A DNA stretch of 64,000 nt from Cucumis sativus (lineage: Eukaryota; Streptophyta; Magnoliopsida; Cucurbitales; Cucurbitaceae): NCBI RefSeq assembly GCF_000004075.3, contig NC_026657.2, forward strand, positions 31,280,408-31,344,407, read 5' to 3'. A program made the position numbers and the translations under genes. Shown piece by piece: positions 11,649-25,600 of the stretch (its first letter is position 1; each line of letters opens with the position of its first letter). Under the pieces are notes generated by a model. It was given only the letters and a program-made list of their open reading frames with translations, searched no databases and was not told the origin of the DNA.

Positions 11649-14600
11649 ACCAATTACCTTTCTTTCTACTCTTCTCCATGCATCTTCAACTTTATCCTTC
11701 TATATCAAAACACCTCACCTATTCATTCAACTTTATTGCATTTCAAAAGTCTTTTCTTTTTCTTTTATTTCTTTTTCTCAAGACACTGTGAAAAGTTTCT
11801 CATCGCTTATATAATGTGTTTAACTTCATCATTTGAGACTACGCTCAAGGTCAAGTTTATTATATTTTAATTTTCATGCATTTACATTTTCACACTTCAT
11901 ACCCTATCATTATGTAAATTAAACGTGTTTTTTTTCTTCTTATGAAATAACTTGAATAATATTAAATAAATTTCATAACTTTTATCAATTATACAATATT
12001 ATTTAATCATCTCCTTTCCAACAAAGTTAAACTTTCCATGTAGTAAATGGACTGGTCCTTTACAAATTAAAATATTATACCTTCGTGCATTATAACGTGC
12101 AATATACTGACCACATTGTTAAATTAAAAATTCCTCAAGTGGAAGTTACATTACAATATCCCCTTTAGACTCCATGCATATTGATTATTAAGTGCTCTAA
12201 GATAGTAACCTTTTTGAAAAATAATTAAAAAGAAAAAAAAGCTAAATAGTGGTTCATCATTTTCTTATAATTTAAAAACACTTCTAATTATCGTGGTAAT
12301 TTTTAACCTTAAATATAGGTCCTTCTTTTCTTATTAAAACATAAAAGAAAACAAGTGTGCCACATTGATTAAGTAAATGAGTTGGGGCAATGAGCATTAC
12401 AAATGTTTTTTCAATGTAATAAGAATTTGATAATTTGTAACATTTTAACCTTATATAAAAGTTTGTTCAAGTTATTGCCTCTACATTTTAATACTATTTA
12501 TTATTATATACGTCAACACATTTTGGTTAAATATGACTTTTGTTTTTTCAAATAAATATTAGTTTTTAACTTTATTTTGATCATAAGCAATTTTGTTTAA
12601 CTGCTTAATAAAAGAATGTTTCAAGTAAACAATTTTTTTTATTTCTGTTTTCTCTTACTTTCGATTTCCGTCATGAACTAATTTTCTAAGAACAAAATTG
12701 TGTTTTTAAGAAATAAAATACTTTTAAAATTTTGACTACTGATTATTATTTTAAAACTATTAATTGAATTAAAAATAAAGATTAATTTTATACTTGGTAA
12801 ACTTTATTTAGTTAATTCGTAATATAATAAATTACATGAGAAAGATGAAATCTCTTACTTTTAAAGAACGTCATGTCAAATTACTAAAACTAAATCCATT
12901 TTAGTTTAGAAAATCTTTTATAATCAACTTTTTCTTTTTAAAAATAAAATCACTTTTATTAAATTTAGAAGAGAAAAAGAAAAAGAAAAGAGAGAGAGAG
13001 AGAGAGAGACTGAATGAAAGTCTCTCCTGCTTGTATTAGAAGCAAAAACCGCATAGCTTCTTTTTTTCGTAAGAAAATGAAAAACACTCCCAACTTTGAC
13101 CTTTCAAAATTAATAATTTTACTCATTTTTTAAATATAATTATTTTAAATAAAAAAAACTTATAAAAATATTAGAAGTAAAATAGCAATCTATTCGGACA
13201 AACATTAATTATCTATCAGGTAGATATATTTGTGATATTTGAAATTAACCCTTATTTTTATTCATTAAATTTGTAGCTCATATTAAATAGCTGTGAAACC
13301 TCCCAACTTTAATAGCATATCACATGCAAAACTTATAAACTTTATTTTAAATTAAATCAGTGTATAAAAGAAAACTTCAATTTATAAAAACAAAAAAAAT
13401 AACCATATAGATTATGAGTAGATTCTAAAGCTTATGCTTTAACCATTTCAAAAACATATTTAAATTCTTAGCTATATATATATATATATATATAATTGGT
13501 ATTAAAACCTTGTTAATTAATAAATGAATTAGTCTCAACTCAAAAAGGTGAATAGTTCAACAGCCACAGTGTATGAACAATTCGTAAAATAAAAAAGAAG
13601 AAGCATGTATATATATAACATTAAAATGATGATAACAGCACCCAAATAATTAAGCAAATGAAAAGAATGAGTATTGATTAGATGAGAGGGAGAGGGTCTG
13701 ACTTGCCCACCATTATATATTTTTTTTCCATATTGGCCAGCATAAAATTCAAAATTAAAATTTATTTTTGAAAATATGAGAGAGAAAGAGAGATGAGAAG
13801 ATTCTAGAGAGAGAGAGTCAACGTAAAAGTAATTTAACTTTTATTTTAATTTGTCTCATGTGCCATGCTGTCATTAATTTCATGATATCATGCATGAGAA
13901 TAAAATTCTTTGTTTTTAAAAGTGCCATCACATCTAAGTTTTGTATCATTCCATAAAATTATTGAGTTCAATTTTGCCTTAAGTTTATTATGATTCAAAT
14001 AAACATATGGCTAATTTTGGCATCTTGTTACTGTTTATATTGAGGCAATAACTTTGTATTATTTTCTTCTTCCAAGGATTAGAATACCATTTTAAATTAA
14101 CTTTGACTTTTTTTCCCCCACGTGCAGTCTTTCCTTCTAAGAGTTTAAACATCAAAATTAATTTTGGCTATGTCCTCTTATGTGGGGTTATCATGCATTT
14201 GGCTAGGGCTGCTTTAGTGCATATGATAATTGAATGTTTTATGGCAAATTTTTATTAGGATGGAGTTTCTTGTGCAGTGGTTTCATTTTAACTTTATTGA
14301 AATCATTGTGTTTTCGGTTAGCTCTTAAATGAATCTTCTTTTTATGTTAAATAATAGATGTTTCCTAAGTTTAGATGTGTGTAAATAACCATAGTGATCT
14401 TTAATGTTTGAGGGGCTCCTACTATAAGATTGAATATTATTGAAAACAGTGTAGAAGTAGTACTATTGTCAACCACTTTCTAACAATTGGAAAAATTAAA
14501 TGAATTAAAGTTGATTGTTGTATGAATTGTTCATCTGAAAATTCTAATATTATATTTATGAAAACGTGGTTGCTGTAATTTACTTAAGAATGACTTATTT

Positions 14601-14934
14601 GTTTAATCAATTTTATAAGTTTGGAGAGAGTAACAAAAATGAATATAATTAGAAGTTAATAGGAAGAAAGAAATATAGAGATATAGATAGATATATAGAA
14701 TAGAAGTGTGTGTTAAATGTAGTAGAAAAGAAGTGTGGTAGAAAAGAAGTGTGGTGTTAGCCGTATTAATGCGTGTTGAAGAAAGAAAGTCCGCTTTCAA
14801 AATACTTAAAACACATTATTCACTATTTCAAAACATATACACATCAAAGTTGGTCAATCCATTGAATATTCAACTCTTTTCCCTTCCCTAAACTCGCGTT
14901 TTCTGACTTTCTTCCCACCTTCTTCAACGCTTCC

Positions 14935-14944
14935 TATATATATA
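14935..14944 (+). promoter_or_regulatory. Likely TATA box of the U-box E3 ligase gene
   Basis: TATATATATA lies 94 bases before the start codon at 15038, within a CT-rich stretch. Transcription starting about 30 bases downstream would leave a leader of about 65 nt with no upstream ATG. Confidence 0.55.
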
Positions 14945-15037
14945 CCTAAACCTCCATTAACATTTTCTCCAAATTCATTTCTCACAATACAACAAACAAC
15001 CAATCAATCAAACAATCCAAACCTCCAGCCTCCATCT

Positions 15038-16258
15038 ATGGATGAACAAATCGAAGTCCCCCACTATTTCCTCTGCCCCATCTCCCTCCAAATCATGAAA
15101 GACCCTGTAACTCTTCCCTCCGGCATCACCTACGATCGCCACTCCATTGAAACTTGGCTCTTCTCCGGCAAAAACTCCTCCTGCCCCGTCACTAAACTCC
15201 CAGTCTCCGACTCCGATTCCGATCTCCTCACCCCCAACCACACCCTCCGCCGTCTCATCCAAGCTTGGTGTACTTTGAACTCCTCCCATGGCGTCGAACG
15301 TTTCCCCACTCCTAAACCCCCCATTCATAAATCCCAAATCCTTCACATTATTTCCACTTCCAACACTTCCCCTTCTTCCCAAATCTCCTCCATTCGCCGT
15401 CTCCGCTCCATTTCCGCCGAGTCTGAAACTAATCGCCGATGCGTTGAATTCGCCGGTGCGCCGGAGTTTTTAGTCTCTGTTATTGTGGGTTCTGATTCCT
15501 CGGCTTCTCATGAAGCCCTCTCCACTCTTCATAACCTCCGTCTCTCTGATTCAACGTTTAAATCATTGGCTACCCGCCCTGAATTCCTCGAGTCCTTGAC
15601 CGATTTCATGAAATTACAACAGGGTACTCATGAATCGTCCAGAACGTACGCGGTGTTGATTTTGAAATCAATTATTGAAGTCGCTGAACCAATTCAACTA
15701 AGCTTCTTGAAACCCGAATTGTTTGTGCAAATCGTTGAGATTTTGAAAGATCGATCATCCTCTCAACAGATTTTCAAAGCGGCATTGGGTATTTTGATTG
15801 CGGTGAGTCCATTGGGGAGAAACAGACTGAAGGCAGTAGAAGCAGGTGGAGTTAGGGCTTTGGTTGAGATTTTACTGTCGTCGCCGGAAAAAAGAGTATG
15901 TGAAATGACATTGACGGCGATGGATATACTGTGTGGGTGTGCGGATGGAAGAGCGGCGCTGTTGGCACACGGCGGAGGGATGGCAGTGGTTTCGAAGAAG
16001 ATATTGAGAGTGTCGCAATTGGGGAGTGAAAGGGCGGTGAGAATATTGTATTCGGTGGCTAAATTCTCAGGAAGTCCTGCGGTGTTGATGGAAATGGCGC
16101 AACTGGGGATTGTGGCAAAGCTATGTTTGGTTCTGCAAATTGAAAATGGAGGCAAGACGAAGGAGAAAGCTAAAGAGATTTTGAAAATGCATTCTCGTCT
16201 TTGGAAGAACTCACCTTGTATTCCTTCTAAATTGGCTTCTTCATATCCTACAAATTAA
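15038..16258 (+). CDS. U-box / ARM-repeat E3 ubiquitin ligase, PUB22/PUB23 type
   Basis: A single uninterrupted exon of 406 aa. Residues about 8-82 form the U-box: it opens PHYFLCPISL, continues with KDPV and the conserved ITYDRHSIE, and closes with CPVTK and TPNHTLRRLI. Residues about 130-390 are the ARM-like helical repeats with the motifs GRNRLKAVE and VVSKKILRVSQ seen in Arabidopsis PUB22/23/24. These cytosolic single-subunit E3 ligases transfer ubiquitin from an E2 to target proteins and dampen drought signalling and pattern-triggered immunity (known for PUB22-24). The intronless layout, length and C-terminal block (SPC.P) fit that clade (Arabidopsis relatives about 420-450 aa). The start codon gives the conserved MDEQIEVP opening, and a TATA box sits 94 bp upstream. 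Minus-strand ORFs across it are shadows. Which of PUB22, 23 or 24 is the orthologue cannot be settled here. Confidence 0.95.
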   Translation: MDEQIEVPHYFLCPISLQIMKDPVTLPSGITYDRHSIETWLFSGKNSSCPVTKLPVSDSDSDLLTPNHTLRRLIQAWCTLNSSHGVERFPTPKPPIHKSQILHIISTSNTSPSSQISSIRRLRSISAESETNRRCVEFAGAPEFLVSVIVGSDSSASHEALSTLHNLRLSDSTFKSLATRPEFLESLTDFMKLQQGTHESSRTYAVLILKSIIEVAEPIQLSFLKPELFVQIVEILKDRSSSQQIFKAALGILIAVSPLGRNRLKAVEAGGVRALVEILLSSPEKRVCEMTLTAMDILCGCADGRAALLAHGGGMAVVSKKILRVSQLGSERAVRILYSVAKFSGSPAVLMEMAQLGIVAKLCLVLQIENGGKTKEKAKEILKMHSRLWKNSPCIPSKLASSYPTN

Positions 16259-18064
16259 AAGGAATTTCTATCGACAAAAAAAGAAAAAACACATACACAC
16301 ATTTTAAAACTATTTTTCATTTTTCTTCTCATTTTTGTGTATATAATTCAATAGAATTGTAAACTATTAATTTCTAGTTAAATGAGAATCCAAAGGATCC
16401 ACATTATTGTTTCTATGCAAACGTTTGTCTTTATAATTTAGTATGAATACATTTTATCCACACCTCCATCGAATATGCCTAATTACTCATTTAGTTTTTT
16501 ATTAAAATTTGAAACACTTTTGAATTGTAGTAATTTTTACACAAAAAAAAAAAAAAAAAAACGAAAGAATTATGAAACGAGATCTTAACATGTTGAAGGT
16601 TTGTGAACTATAAATTTATATTTTGGAAATATTCTTTTAACAGAAGTTTCCATTTAGGTGAGGATGGAGAAGAGAGTAGAAAAAATGTGGGTTTTTTATT
16701 AAAAAAAAAAAAAAGGAAAAAATACCCCCCAAATTAATTGTACAAAATTTAAGTATTTTTTCCATTTCAATAATAGTTATTTAAGTTAATTAATTTTTGT
16801 TATAGGATCTTCAGCTCCTATTTTTTGCCAAATTAAATAGAAAATCAAAGTTTAGTGTGAAAAATATAATAATGTTCCAAAATTAGCTCAACTTACAAAA
16901 CCTCAGTGACCTTTTAGTTTTTAGGATGTGAATCTGAATTTTATTTTAAATTCTTAGCTTTCTTTAAAGATTGTGTTTTTCTAATAAGGATATTTATTTT
17001 TTAAGAAAATAAATAATGAAATTTCTTTTAACAATATGTTTTGATTATATAGAGTTTTTGAATGTTATATACATACAATATTTTATGTTATACCAATCTC
17101 ATGGAACGCCTTGTCATGATCTTCAACATTTGATGAGTGTTTTTGATTGATACTTTTATCATTATAACTTTTATAGTTGTTTTGGAAAATAATATTACAA
17201 ATAATTGAGCTCATATTCACGATTGCTAATTCTTTATTTACTTTGGTAATGTTCAATTAATGGTGTGAAAGATTCAAGAAGGGTTGGCTTCGGTAGTAAT
17301 CTTCAACATTCACTAAAACTTTGGCTTATTCAATTCTTTTGCATCAATAAAATAATGATTTACCCATGTGTATGTTTTGATATTCTTCTTTGATTATGTC
17401 ATGTTTTCAGCACAAATATTTTAGCTTTGAACTTTGAATTAATCCAATTAATTAACCATTAATATACTCTCTTCAGCAAATATAGAATAAGAATATATAT
17501 GTTAATTTAATTCATTTAACTCAGACCCGTTACATCATACTAAATTTTAAAATCTTCCTTTCTATTTCTTTTCATGATAACAATAATAATAATTATGTGT
17601 AAAGCATTGGTTAAAATGAATTGAAATTATTCAAGATTTGTCCTAGAAGCTTATTAATCTCTATTAGTTTTCTCTAATTAATACTTCACATATTTCTTTT
17701 AAAACTTACAAAATTTTACATATTTTTTAAAACTCGTGTTTTTAGTTTTTCAATTGATAATTACTAATATCAGGCAATATATATGCATGTACTCAAAACA
17801 ATAACAATAGTAATAATACATTCTTTTAATTATTATTACGTGCATGTTTTATCATATATATGATCTTTTTTTTCTTCTCATTATTTTCATCAAGTTGTGA
17901 TGGCAAAGTGATTAATGAAAAGTTCAAAGTTACGATGTCTTGGAAGTAGTAAACTAGTAATTGTAAATAAAAGTATAATTATAGAATAGATTATTATATA
18001 AATTGCTCATTTGAAAATTTCCTATTTTATTATCTTTATGAAAACATTGTTGTAATTTACTTTT

Positions 18065-18068
<4 letters not shown>

Positions 18069-18112
<44 letters not shown>
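18069..18112. repeat. (AT)22 microsatellite
   Basis: Twenty-two uninterrupted AT units, the longest dinucleotide run in the window. Confidence 0.95.
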
Positions 18113-18119
<7 letters not shown>

Positions 18120-19714
18120 ATAATTTGGTCAAAGAATGAAATTAATTAAGAACCCCAGTCCACTAATTAATTGGTTAATCAACAAAAGTTACCTCAAATT
18201 CTTAAATTAAAAAAATATATATATGAAATTTTAGTATTTGGTAAAGCCATATGCCATAAATTCAAGAACAAGTCCTAATAGCTTAATTTTAGATGATCAA
18301 AATCCATGCAATTTCTTTTATTAGTAGCATTGAACTTACTTTGGGTTAAACTAATATATGCATATGCATGCTAGACTTTTATTTTAGAAGTCATGAATTA
18401 GATGACACGTGGATCATATTGTTTGACTGAATTAGTAAGATCCTAAGATCCACTTCATCAAATTTGGTTGACTATTCGACTTTCATTTTATAGGGCCAAT
18501 CTTAGTGGCTATATATATATATAGATATATAGTTCGTGATCAAATAATAATGGTGGATGAATAATAAAGAATGGCCACAGAAATAAAATGAAAATAGTGG
18601 GAAAGAAGTAGGAAAGGGTGGGAGTACTTGGAGATTTGTTGGCCATTGATTTTGATTGATGAACTCGTGAAAGTCATTCTTGTTGAGACCTCAGCAATTT
18701 CAATAGTTATGGATCTGATGGGGAGGTATTAGCTGTACAACTCTGAAATTTTGGCCTCCTTTTTCTTTTTCTTTGGCCAATCTTTAATTAGCCATTTTCA
18801 TTGACTAAACAAATACATTTGAAGCCAACCATTTGATTTGTATTTCCCTTCTTTTCATTTTCAGAGTAACTGTCCATCATCCCACTTATAAATAATCAAA
18901 ATTTAAATAAGAAAACATGGCTACGCAAATATTTATGAATCTAACCTAAAATATAACAAATGTATAAGTTGATTTTTATGGACATTTGAAATTATTTTAT
19001 ATTAATAATTCACATCTTTCATTTAATTAAGCTTTGAACAAGGAGACAGTTGTTAGAGCTGGAAAAAGAAACCAAATTTATCCCTTATATCAACTTTTTA
19101 AATTAATAAACTTAGAGACAAATTAACGTAATTAAATTGGTCAGTGTGTAGACTCTCTATTCATATAACATGCATGCGAATAAAATATTTTAAAGTGAAC
19201 AATTGTAGGATTTTGAATATGGTTTTGGCATATATATTCATTGAGTGAGGATATAATTAAAACTTCCAAAACTTAAAATCATTATGTCAATAAAAATTCT
19301 AAAACTTTTGTGGCTGAGAAAGAATTTGAATTTCCATTTACTAAAGAAAAAAAAACAGCTAATTAAGGATTCTTTATTCCATACTATAAATATATATTGT
19401 AAAACTTTAGAAAGTTTCTAGATGCCACAATAAATGTACACATTGACTTGGAGTAATTATTTCTCACCTCTTACCAGCATAAGGGTTCTGTTAGGTAAAA
19501 GTTAGAGCCTTTTCTTTTTCTCTATTTATTTGTTCTTTTAACAAGTTAATTAATTTAGATCATTAATCATTATTACCTTTGAAAGTTACTCATGTATCAA
19601 TTTCTAGATGAGTGTAGACTATTATTTCAAATGTTACTTCAATTAATTGATTGGATGAACAATTTTTAAAGGCAAAAGTCCTAATTGAATGTGAGATTAC
19701 CAAAGCTAATAAGG

Positions 19715-19719
19715 AAAAA
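19715..19719 (-). terminator. RNA polymerase III T-run terminator of tRNA-Val
   Basis: Read on the minus strand, five T residues lie 15 bases past the tRNA 3' end, as expected for Pol III termination. Confidence 0.6.
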
Positions 19720-19734
19720 TGAAAGTTTATAAAT

Positions 19735-19806
19735 GTTGCTGCCCAGGATCGAACTGGGGACCTTTAGTGTGTAAGACTAACGTGATAACCACTACACCAC
19801 AGCAAC
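19735..19806 (-). tRNA. tRNA-Val (anticodon UAC)
   Basis: The reverse complement folds as a complete 72-nt tRNA without intron or encoded CCA. The acceptor stem GTTGCTG pairs with CAGCAAC. The D arm spans GTGTAGTGGTTATCAC, which also carries the A box. The anticodon stem TTAGT/ACTAA encloses the loop CTTACAC, so the anticodon is TAC. The T arm is CCCAG-TTCGATC-CTGGG and holds the B box. All stems pair fully, so the gene looks functional. It translates GUA valine codons in the cytosol. It stands alone between the U-box and Dof genes. Confidence 0.96.
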
Positions 19807-21860
19807 ACTAGATGTCTGATTAACTAAACTAGAATTTCTAGTTTATAGTTATTTACTATGAATAGAAATATATTCACGCAGTATTTCCTCACATTAAAAT
19901 TGTATTCATTAATTAACATTTTTTGGCAAAAATTAAATTTAAAATTGAAGAAAATTAAAACATATAAAGACTGAAATTGAACGATATAGATGGAAACGAA
20001 ATAAAACAAACTTTAAAATATAGGGATCAAAATGGTATTTTAATTAAGAAAAATTATCGTGGATGAGAAACTTATTAAAGTTATTTACAAAATACAAAAA
20101 CAATAAGTATAATTAATTCTAAATCGAAAAACATTATTTATGTCTACGTAAGATACATAAGGAAAGTCTATAAATAAAATAATTAAAATATGGTAATTAG
20201 GGTGAAAAGGAAAAGTATGAAAATAAGGTAGGAAAGTTCCCTTCTCTTGGCCCTCATTTAATTTCATCTTAGGATTGATAAGTGCATATATATGTATGTA
20301 TGTATGTATAAGAATTTGCAATTAATCAGTAATTTTGTTATCCAATAATAATAATAATATAAAATTTTGAACCCTACGCTACAGATGTTGATTCTTTTGA
20401 CCTACTTTGGTCCACAAATTAAAGTATAGTATGTAAATTCAAAGCTTTACTTCGAAATAATTTCAAAGATTTTAGGGTTCTTTATTCCAAATAGGTCAAT
20501 TTGAAAAGTATCAAAAGATTGAAGATTTAAAGTATAACAAGTTGGACAATTGAAAAAAAACACATTCTAAATTTAAACCATTCAAATGGGTTTTAGAGGA
20601 AACGTCGTCTATATATACTTTCTGTGGGACATGACTTTATTTTCAATGATGAATTGATATATATTTTTGTATTTTGTACTAATATTATTGCAATAAACCG
20701 TGGCAATATAAATAAAATTTTAATCCATATATGTTCTCTGACTTGTCAAGATCATTTAGAATGTTTTGTTGGGGAAGGTTCTAAGTTTGTTGATGGCTAA
20801 ATGTGACAATGTGGTTGATTTACATAATCTCAGCAAATATAATATTAGATATTGAATAACTTCAAATGTAGTATTAACAGTAATCATGACTTTGGTATAT
20901 ACAAGGTTGTCATACCTCTAATGCTTAAGATCATTACTGTCTATGCTTTCTTTTTTTATTAGGAATGGTCTAAGATCTCTCAGCCATTAGAATGAGTCAA
21001 GCATGAACATATATTATACTACATACATATATGTCAATACCAATGCCAAAGAAGACAACCAAAATAATAATTCTTACTAGATATTCAAGGAATTGAACAG
21101 GTTACAAATAAAACTTTTATAAAATAATAAGATTCAATAGGTGCACTTGGAGATAATGAAGACGATGTTATAAATATGTCCACTAGTGGTGAAAACATTC
21201 TGGTACATCTACTAACATGTTTCGTATCTTTCTTAAAAGAAAAAACTTAAACTCTAAATATCAATTGAACAGATAAGATATATGAGATTAATGAAGAAAG
21301 TTGTGTTTAGAGACTATATATATATACATAAACAAACAAATAAAGATAGTTCTAAAGTCATCATTCAGTGATTGCAAATGAGGAATGTGAAGTTATGATA
21401 AATTAAAACCTAATTGAAAAGTTATCTTTTTTCTTGGAACGACCATAAGAACTAGCTCAAGTAAATACAAAAGGAGTATATATATATATATATATATATG
21501 TTATATCAATGGAAAATGTTGATAATTAGGTCTATTTGTACAATTACCCAAATATAAAAATAAATTCTTTTTCATCCCCAAACTTAAAATAATTACAAGA
21601 GGACTTTGTATACACACTCATATATATTCAAAGAGTTGGAGATAACCAAAAGGACATTAATTTGATGGATCACTTATTGATGGATATTGCAATAATAAAT
21701 ATTTATTACATAAGCAAAGATGGGAAAATGGTATCTTTTTTGTATACATAAACAAAGTACAGTAGAACACAAAGACATATGTATGCATATATATGTGTGT
21801 GTATGAAAGATCATACACAAAAATACTTTGGGAAAAAAATATATAATAGCAGAGATTATA
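19807..21860. other. Gene-poor spacer downstream of the Dof gene
   Basis: AT-rich DNA with a TA microsatellite at about 21477-21499. The last few hundred bases should include the 3' UTR of the Dof gene, which is transcribed leftward. No supportable gene. Confidence 0.5.
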
Positions 21861-22628
21861 TTATATATGTATATTTGTTAAGCCTTTTGAGAATGTATCA
21901 TAATTAGACAGATCAATAGGGCTCCAATTACCACTCAGCAAATTTGGGTCTTCGAACATTTCTACTCTTGTTGGTTGCAAACGATGATGATTATTCACCA
22001 TTATCATAGAATTTCCCCATGCTTCCACCATGTCCTCCCCCGGCAACGGCGGCAATTGAAGCTCACGCGCCGCCACTTGACTTTCATTATTATTACTACT
22101 CTCCTCTAACCCAAAGCAACCACCTCCCACTTGATAATCATTGGCCCCCAATCCACATTCCTGCATGGAAAACTCACAAAAATTCCCACATCCAACCACC
22201 CTACTCTGAACGGAAACAGGAAAGTGGCCAGCTGCGTTCGAGGTTGGTATAGTTTCAGGCGTGTCTGGTTTCTGGTTCACAAAATTGGCGTAGACGACTG
22301 CCAAATCGATGGTTGGTGATACATCGGAGTCGGAGAGACCACAGTGGTATCGTTGGTAATCACTATCGTTAGTGTGGTGAAATTTAGGGTTTGAGGAAGA
22401 TGGGGTTAGGGTTAAGGGCTTGGGCGAACGTCGATTCTTCCGACAACCACCACCGACGGGAACATTACGGAGGGAACCGCCTTTGGTCCAATAGCGACGA
22501 CAGCCTTTGCAAAAGTAGCGAGGCTGGGTAAGGCTATAGTTGTTGTAATAACAAAACTTAGTATTGGAAGAGCCACACCTTGGACAATTTGGTGATATTT
22601 CCACCATAGGTTTCCATCCTCTCTCCAT
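21861..22628 (-). CDS. Dof-type C2C2 zinc-finger transcription factor
   Basis: A single exon of 255 aa. Residues 15-66 are a canonical Dof domain: four zinc ligands at C15, C18, C40 and C43 with the C-X2-C-X21-C-X2-C spacing, the signature [15 protein letters not shown], and the conserved [21 protein letters not shown] block. Basic residues (RKNRR) follow directly and probably serve nuclear import. Dof proteins are plant-specific nuclear factors that bind AAAG cores. The rest is a variable, Asn/Ser-rich region ending in a WSPIDLS-type motif that could be an activation segment. The short N terminus before the zinc finger ([14 protein letters not shown]) recalls the DOF3.5-like subgroup, by recollection only. 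The 5' flank has an AG-rich (GAA)n run near 22720 and an ACGTGGC G-box-like site near 22850. Plus-strand ORFs across it are shadows. Confidence 0.95.
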   Translation of the reverse strand: MERGWKPMVEISPNCPRCGSSNTKFCYYNNYSLTQPRYFCKGCRRYWTKGGSLRNVPVGGGCRKNRRSPKPLTLTPSSSNPKFHHTNDSDYQRYHCGLSDSDVSPTIDLAVVYANFVNQKPDTPETIPTSNAAGHFPVSVQSRVVGCGNFCEFSMQECGLGANDYQVGGGCFGLEESSNNNESQVAARELQLPPLPGEDMVEAWGNSMIMVNNHHRLQPTRVEMFEDPNLLSGNWSPIDLSNYDTFSKGLTNIHI

Positions 22629-25600
22629 ATTTCTGTTTCAAATGGGATTTTAAGAGGAACCCCAAATGGGAATTGAGCATTTAATCAAAGGAGCTATGTC
22701 AAGAAGAAAATTAGAAGAAAAAGAAGAAGAAGAAGAAGAAGAGACCTTGGGAATGTGGTTTTTGGTTATGTAATGAGCACATGAAGAAAGAAGGAGGGAA
22801 TTATGCAACTGATCCGAAGGCTAATATGAGGTGTCGGTGTTCGGCTTACGTGGCAAAATGTGATTGGTTGATATGAAGTTGAATAGGGAAGCAAAATCCT
22901 CGATAACCTAATTTTAGGGTTTGCTTTATGTTATCAAGACAAAACCCCCCACATGCTTTGGTTTTTTATATATATATATAATATTCACACACACATATAT
23001 ATATATTCAAATATTTGTGCTTTGAGGAATTGGATCATCCAATCCCTTGATATTCTTACAAATTTTCTTTCCTAAAGTTTCAGAAATGGATCTAATATGT
23101 ATGCTTTTATACAATTTGACAAATATCAACTATGTTCAGATTTTCATGTCCAATTATGATTGAGATAAGTATTATAAATGATAAAATTGTTTTAAAATAT
23201 AGCAAAATTTGAGTAACTATTGATGGTAGATAAACTTTTGTTAATATTGATAAAATAAAAAAAATTGTTATATTTTATGAATAGAATGATTCATTAAACT
23301 TTATATATTTGAAAATAATAAAAGTATGTTGGATGAATTTAAGCATTAATACATTTCCATCATGGATTATAAATAGATTTGCACTTCATCATTATTTGTG
23401 ACTTAATATCATTTTTTTTATAAAACAATACATGAATTACAAAATTAAATGCCTATGGGTATGTGCAATATTGATTGTTAAACATAATTTTATATACTTC
23501 AAGTTCGTAAAGAAGTTTCACATATAGGGTTTCTTTTTTCAATTTAACTTGTTTATTTGCCAACTTTATGCTGCAACTAAATTCATAACATTAATCACTA
23601 TGAAACTTAAAAGTTTTTAAGTTATTTTTCCTTTTAACCAAAAGTTTAAGTATTCATAGATTAATATGTTGATCCAAATATTAATAATTTGGTCGATATA
23701 AAGTAGCTATTATCTTTAAGGTTAAATTAATTTTTTTTGTTTCATATCCCTTTGAATTTCTTACCCAAGTTAGAGATCCACTATGTTTTAAAATTTTTCG
23801 TTTGGTGTTTCCTTACAAATTTTCAATCATTTAGTTTTTATATTTGTTAAGGAAACTCTCATTTATTGCCTTAACTAATCGTGATGATTTACACATTAAT
23901 AATATAATCTATCAAATCTATTAAACTTTGTAATTATGTACACTTAATTATTAGACATAAAAATTCAACTAATTTTCATTATCCAAAACAAAATATTATT
24001 TAGAGACATTTCTTAAATATAACATACATCACTGGGTAAGAATACAAAACCAATCACATAAAATAATTCAAAATACTATTGTTGGCCAATCAATGTAATT
24101 AATTTGAATATTTTTCCAGTCTTCCCTACTTTCAATTTGAATTTAAGTTTTTTTTATTAATCTTCCTATACTCTCCCATAATCTTAATCTTACAAATTTA
24201 ATCGTCCAAAGTTAAATATTATGGAAATTTGTAAGATAATAACGATAAAATTCGTGCAAAAATACACTTGTGTAGATATATTTTCAAAAGTTATAAAGAA
24301 GATATTTGTTTTTGTTTTCTAAATAAATCAACAAAAACTAGTTGGATGGATGAATTTGATAAAGTAATATATATGATTGTTGAATGAGAGAGCCGAAATT
24401 AGATGGAACCCTTTCCCTAAGGAAGTAGCGTACTACAGTAAAGAAAGGATCTCTTGGATCATGTGCTTATTATGTGCTTCTTGGATCACGTTAATTACTT
24501 TTCCTTCTTTCTTTCTTTTTTAATTTTGCCTCGTGCACCCAATTATATTTTGCCACGTAATCACTGAAAAGTATATAAAAATATATATTTTACTTTAGTC
24601 TAACTAACAAATTGCCAAAAATAATTATTTGTGAGAGACGAATGAAGATTTTATGAATCTTGTTTTGAGTTCAATGTACTGTAATTTGATTTTTAAGAAT
24701 ATTTATGTGTGAAATTCAGAAAAAATAATGATGATAATTAATATTCCTCAATATGATCTACATAGATGTTTAGATTTTGTAATACTTTTAAGATTTTAAA
24801 ACTTGTTTAGCCAAAAATGGATACTTAATAGTAGTGAGAGTGAAATTAAATAATAATAAAGTATGTAAAGAACACATATGTCTTTGTAAAGTTTGAGTTT
24901 CAATTTAGGTTGAGTGAGGAGAGAAAGGGAGAGTTGGTGACTAATCTTTCGAGATTTCTCAAATGAATACCAAATGACACTTTTGTTGGAATCTTGAACC
25001 ATAATATGATACGGCTGCAAGGGAAAAAAATATTAGAAGACGAAGTAAATATTTATTTATTTTTGGAAGAAAAAAAATCCTCAAATCGAACTAAACTTAT
25101 TAAGATTAAAACTCTTCCATTTTGATTTGCATTAACAAAATGGTTTTGTATTCAATCATTCACATGTTGAAAGATCAAATTGAACATATCCATCAAGGTG
25201 TTGAGTATTTCCATAGAGAATTTTCGTTTGACAATTCAATAAAAATTATATTTTCATCTGCTTATAAAACGTTGGTTTACAACATATACGATACAAAAGA
25301 AAAATGCACTAGAGCTAAAACTTTTCAAATTTTAGCAAAATTATTCACTAATTTGATTATGCATATCTAACCTTAAATTTGTGTGCAAGACTTGGACATT
25401 CGTAGATTTATCTTGCTTTCTGATAGAATTGGTGCATGAATTAGTAAAAATTGAATAAATTGTAGAAATCAGAACCAAGTATTAGTCCCATTTGAAGATT
25501 AAATAAATAATAAAATAACAATTTTTTAAACAAAAAGTTTATAGATAATACCATAAATTTCAGGGTATAGCATGAAATTTCACCTGAAAATTATTTTGAA

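Larger units (their letters stand above)
7145..15037. other. Gene-poor 7.9 kb spacer: 3' UTR of the homeobox gene, repeats, promoter of the U-box gene
   Basis: The first 500 bases or so are probably 3' UTR, with long CU tracts at about 7315-7330 and 7427-7458. Beyond that I see only AT-rich DNA with a degenerate tandem repeat (about 9850-10215), a 16-base C run (11633-11648), a GA microsatellite near 12990 and a TA run near 13474. The 112-codon ORF at 11476-11814 is low-complexity Pro/Phe/Ser sequence read from pyrimidine-rich DNA; I do not accept it as a gene. The last few hundred bases contain the U-box gene's promoter. Confidence 0.6.
16259..19734. other. Gene-poor spacer, AT-rich
   Basis: 3' UTR of the U-box gene, then AT-rich DNA with an A run near 16540, an (AT)22 microsatellite at 18069-18112 and no supportable ORF. 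I see no transposon ends or RNA gene in it. Confidence 0.55.

Noticed and set aside
11476..11814. 112-codon plus-strand ORF.
   Set aside because: Low-complexity Pro/Phe/Ser/Leu composition from pyrimidine-rich DNA with a C16 run; no domain; overlapping ORFs in all three plus frames show it is compositional.
15763..16155. 130-codon minus-strand ORF inside the U-box gene.
   Set aside because: Antisense shadow of a GC-richer coding exon; the plus frame has clear U-box/ARM homology.
25122..25370. 82-codon plus-strand ORF downstream of the Dof promoter.
   Set aside because: No recognisable motif, AT-rich codon use typical of random AT-rich DNA, no splice partners or promoter context.
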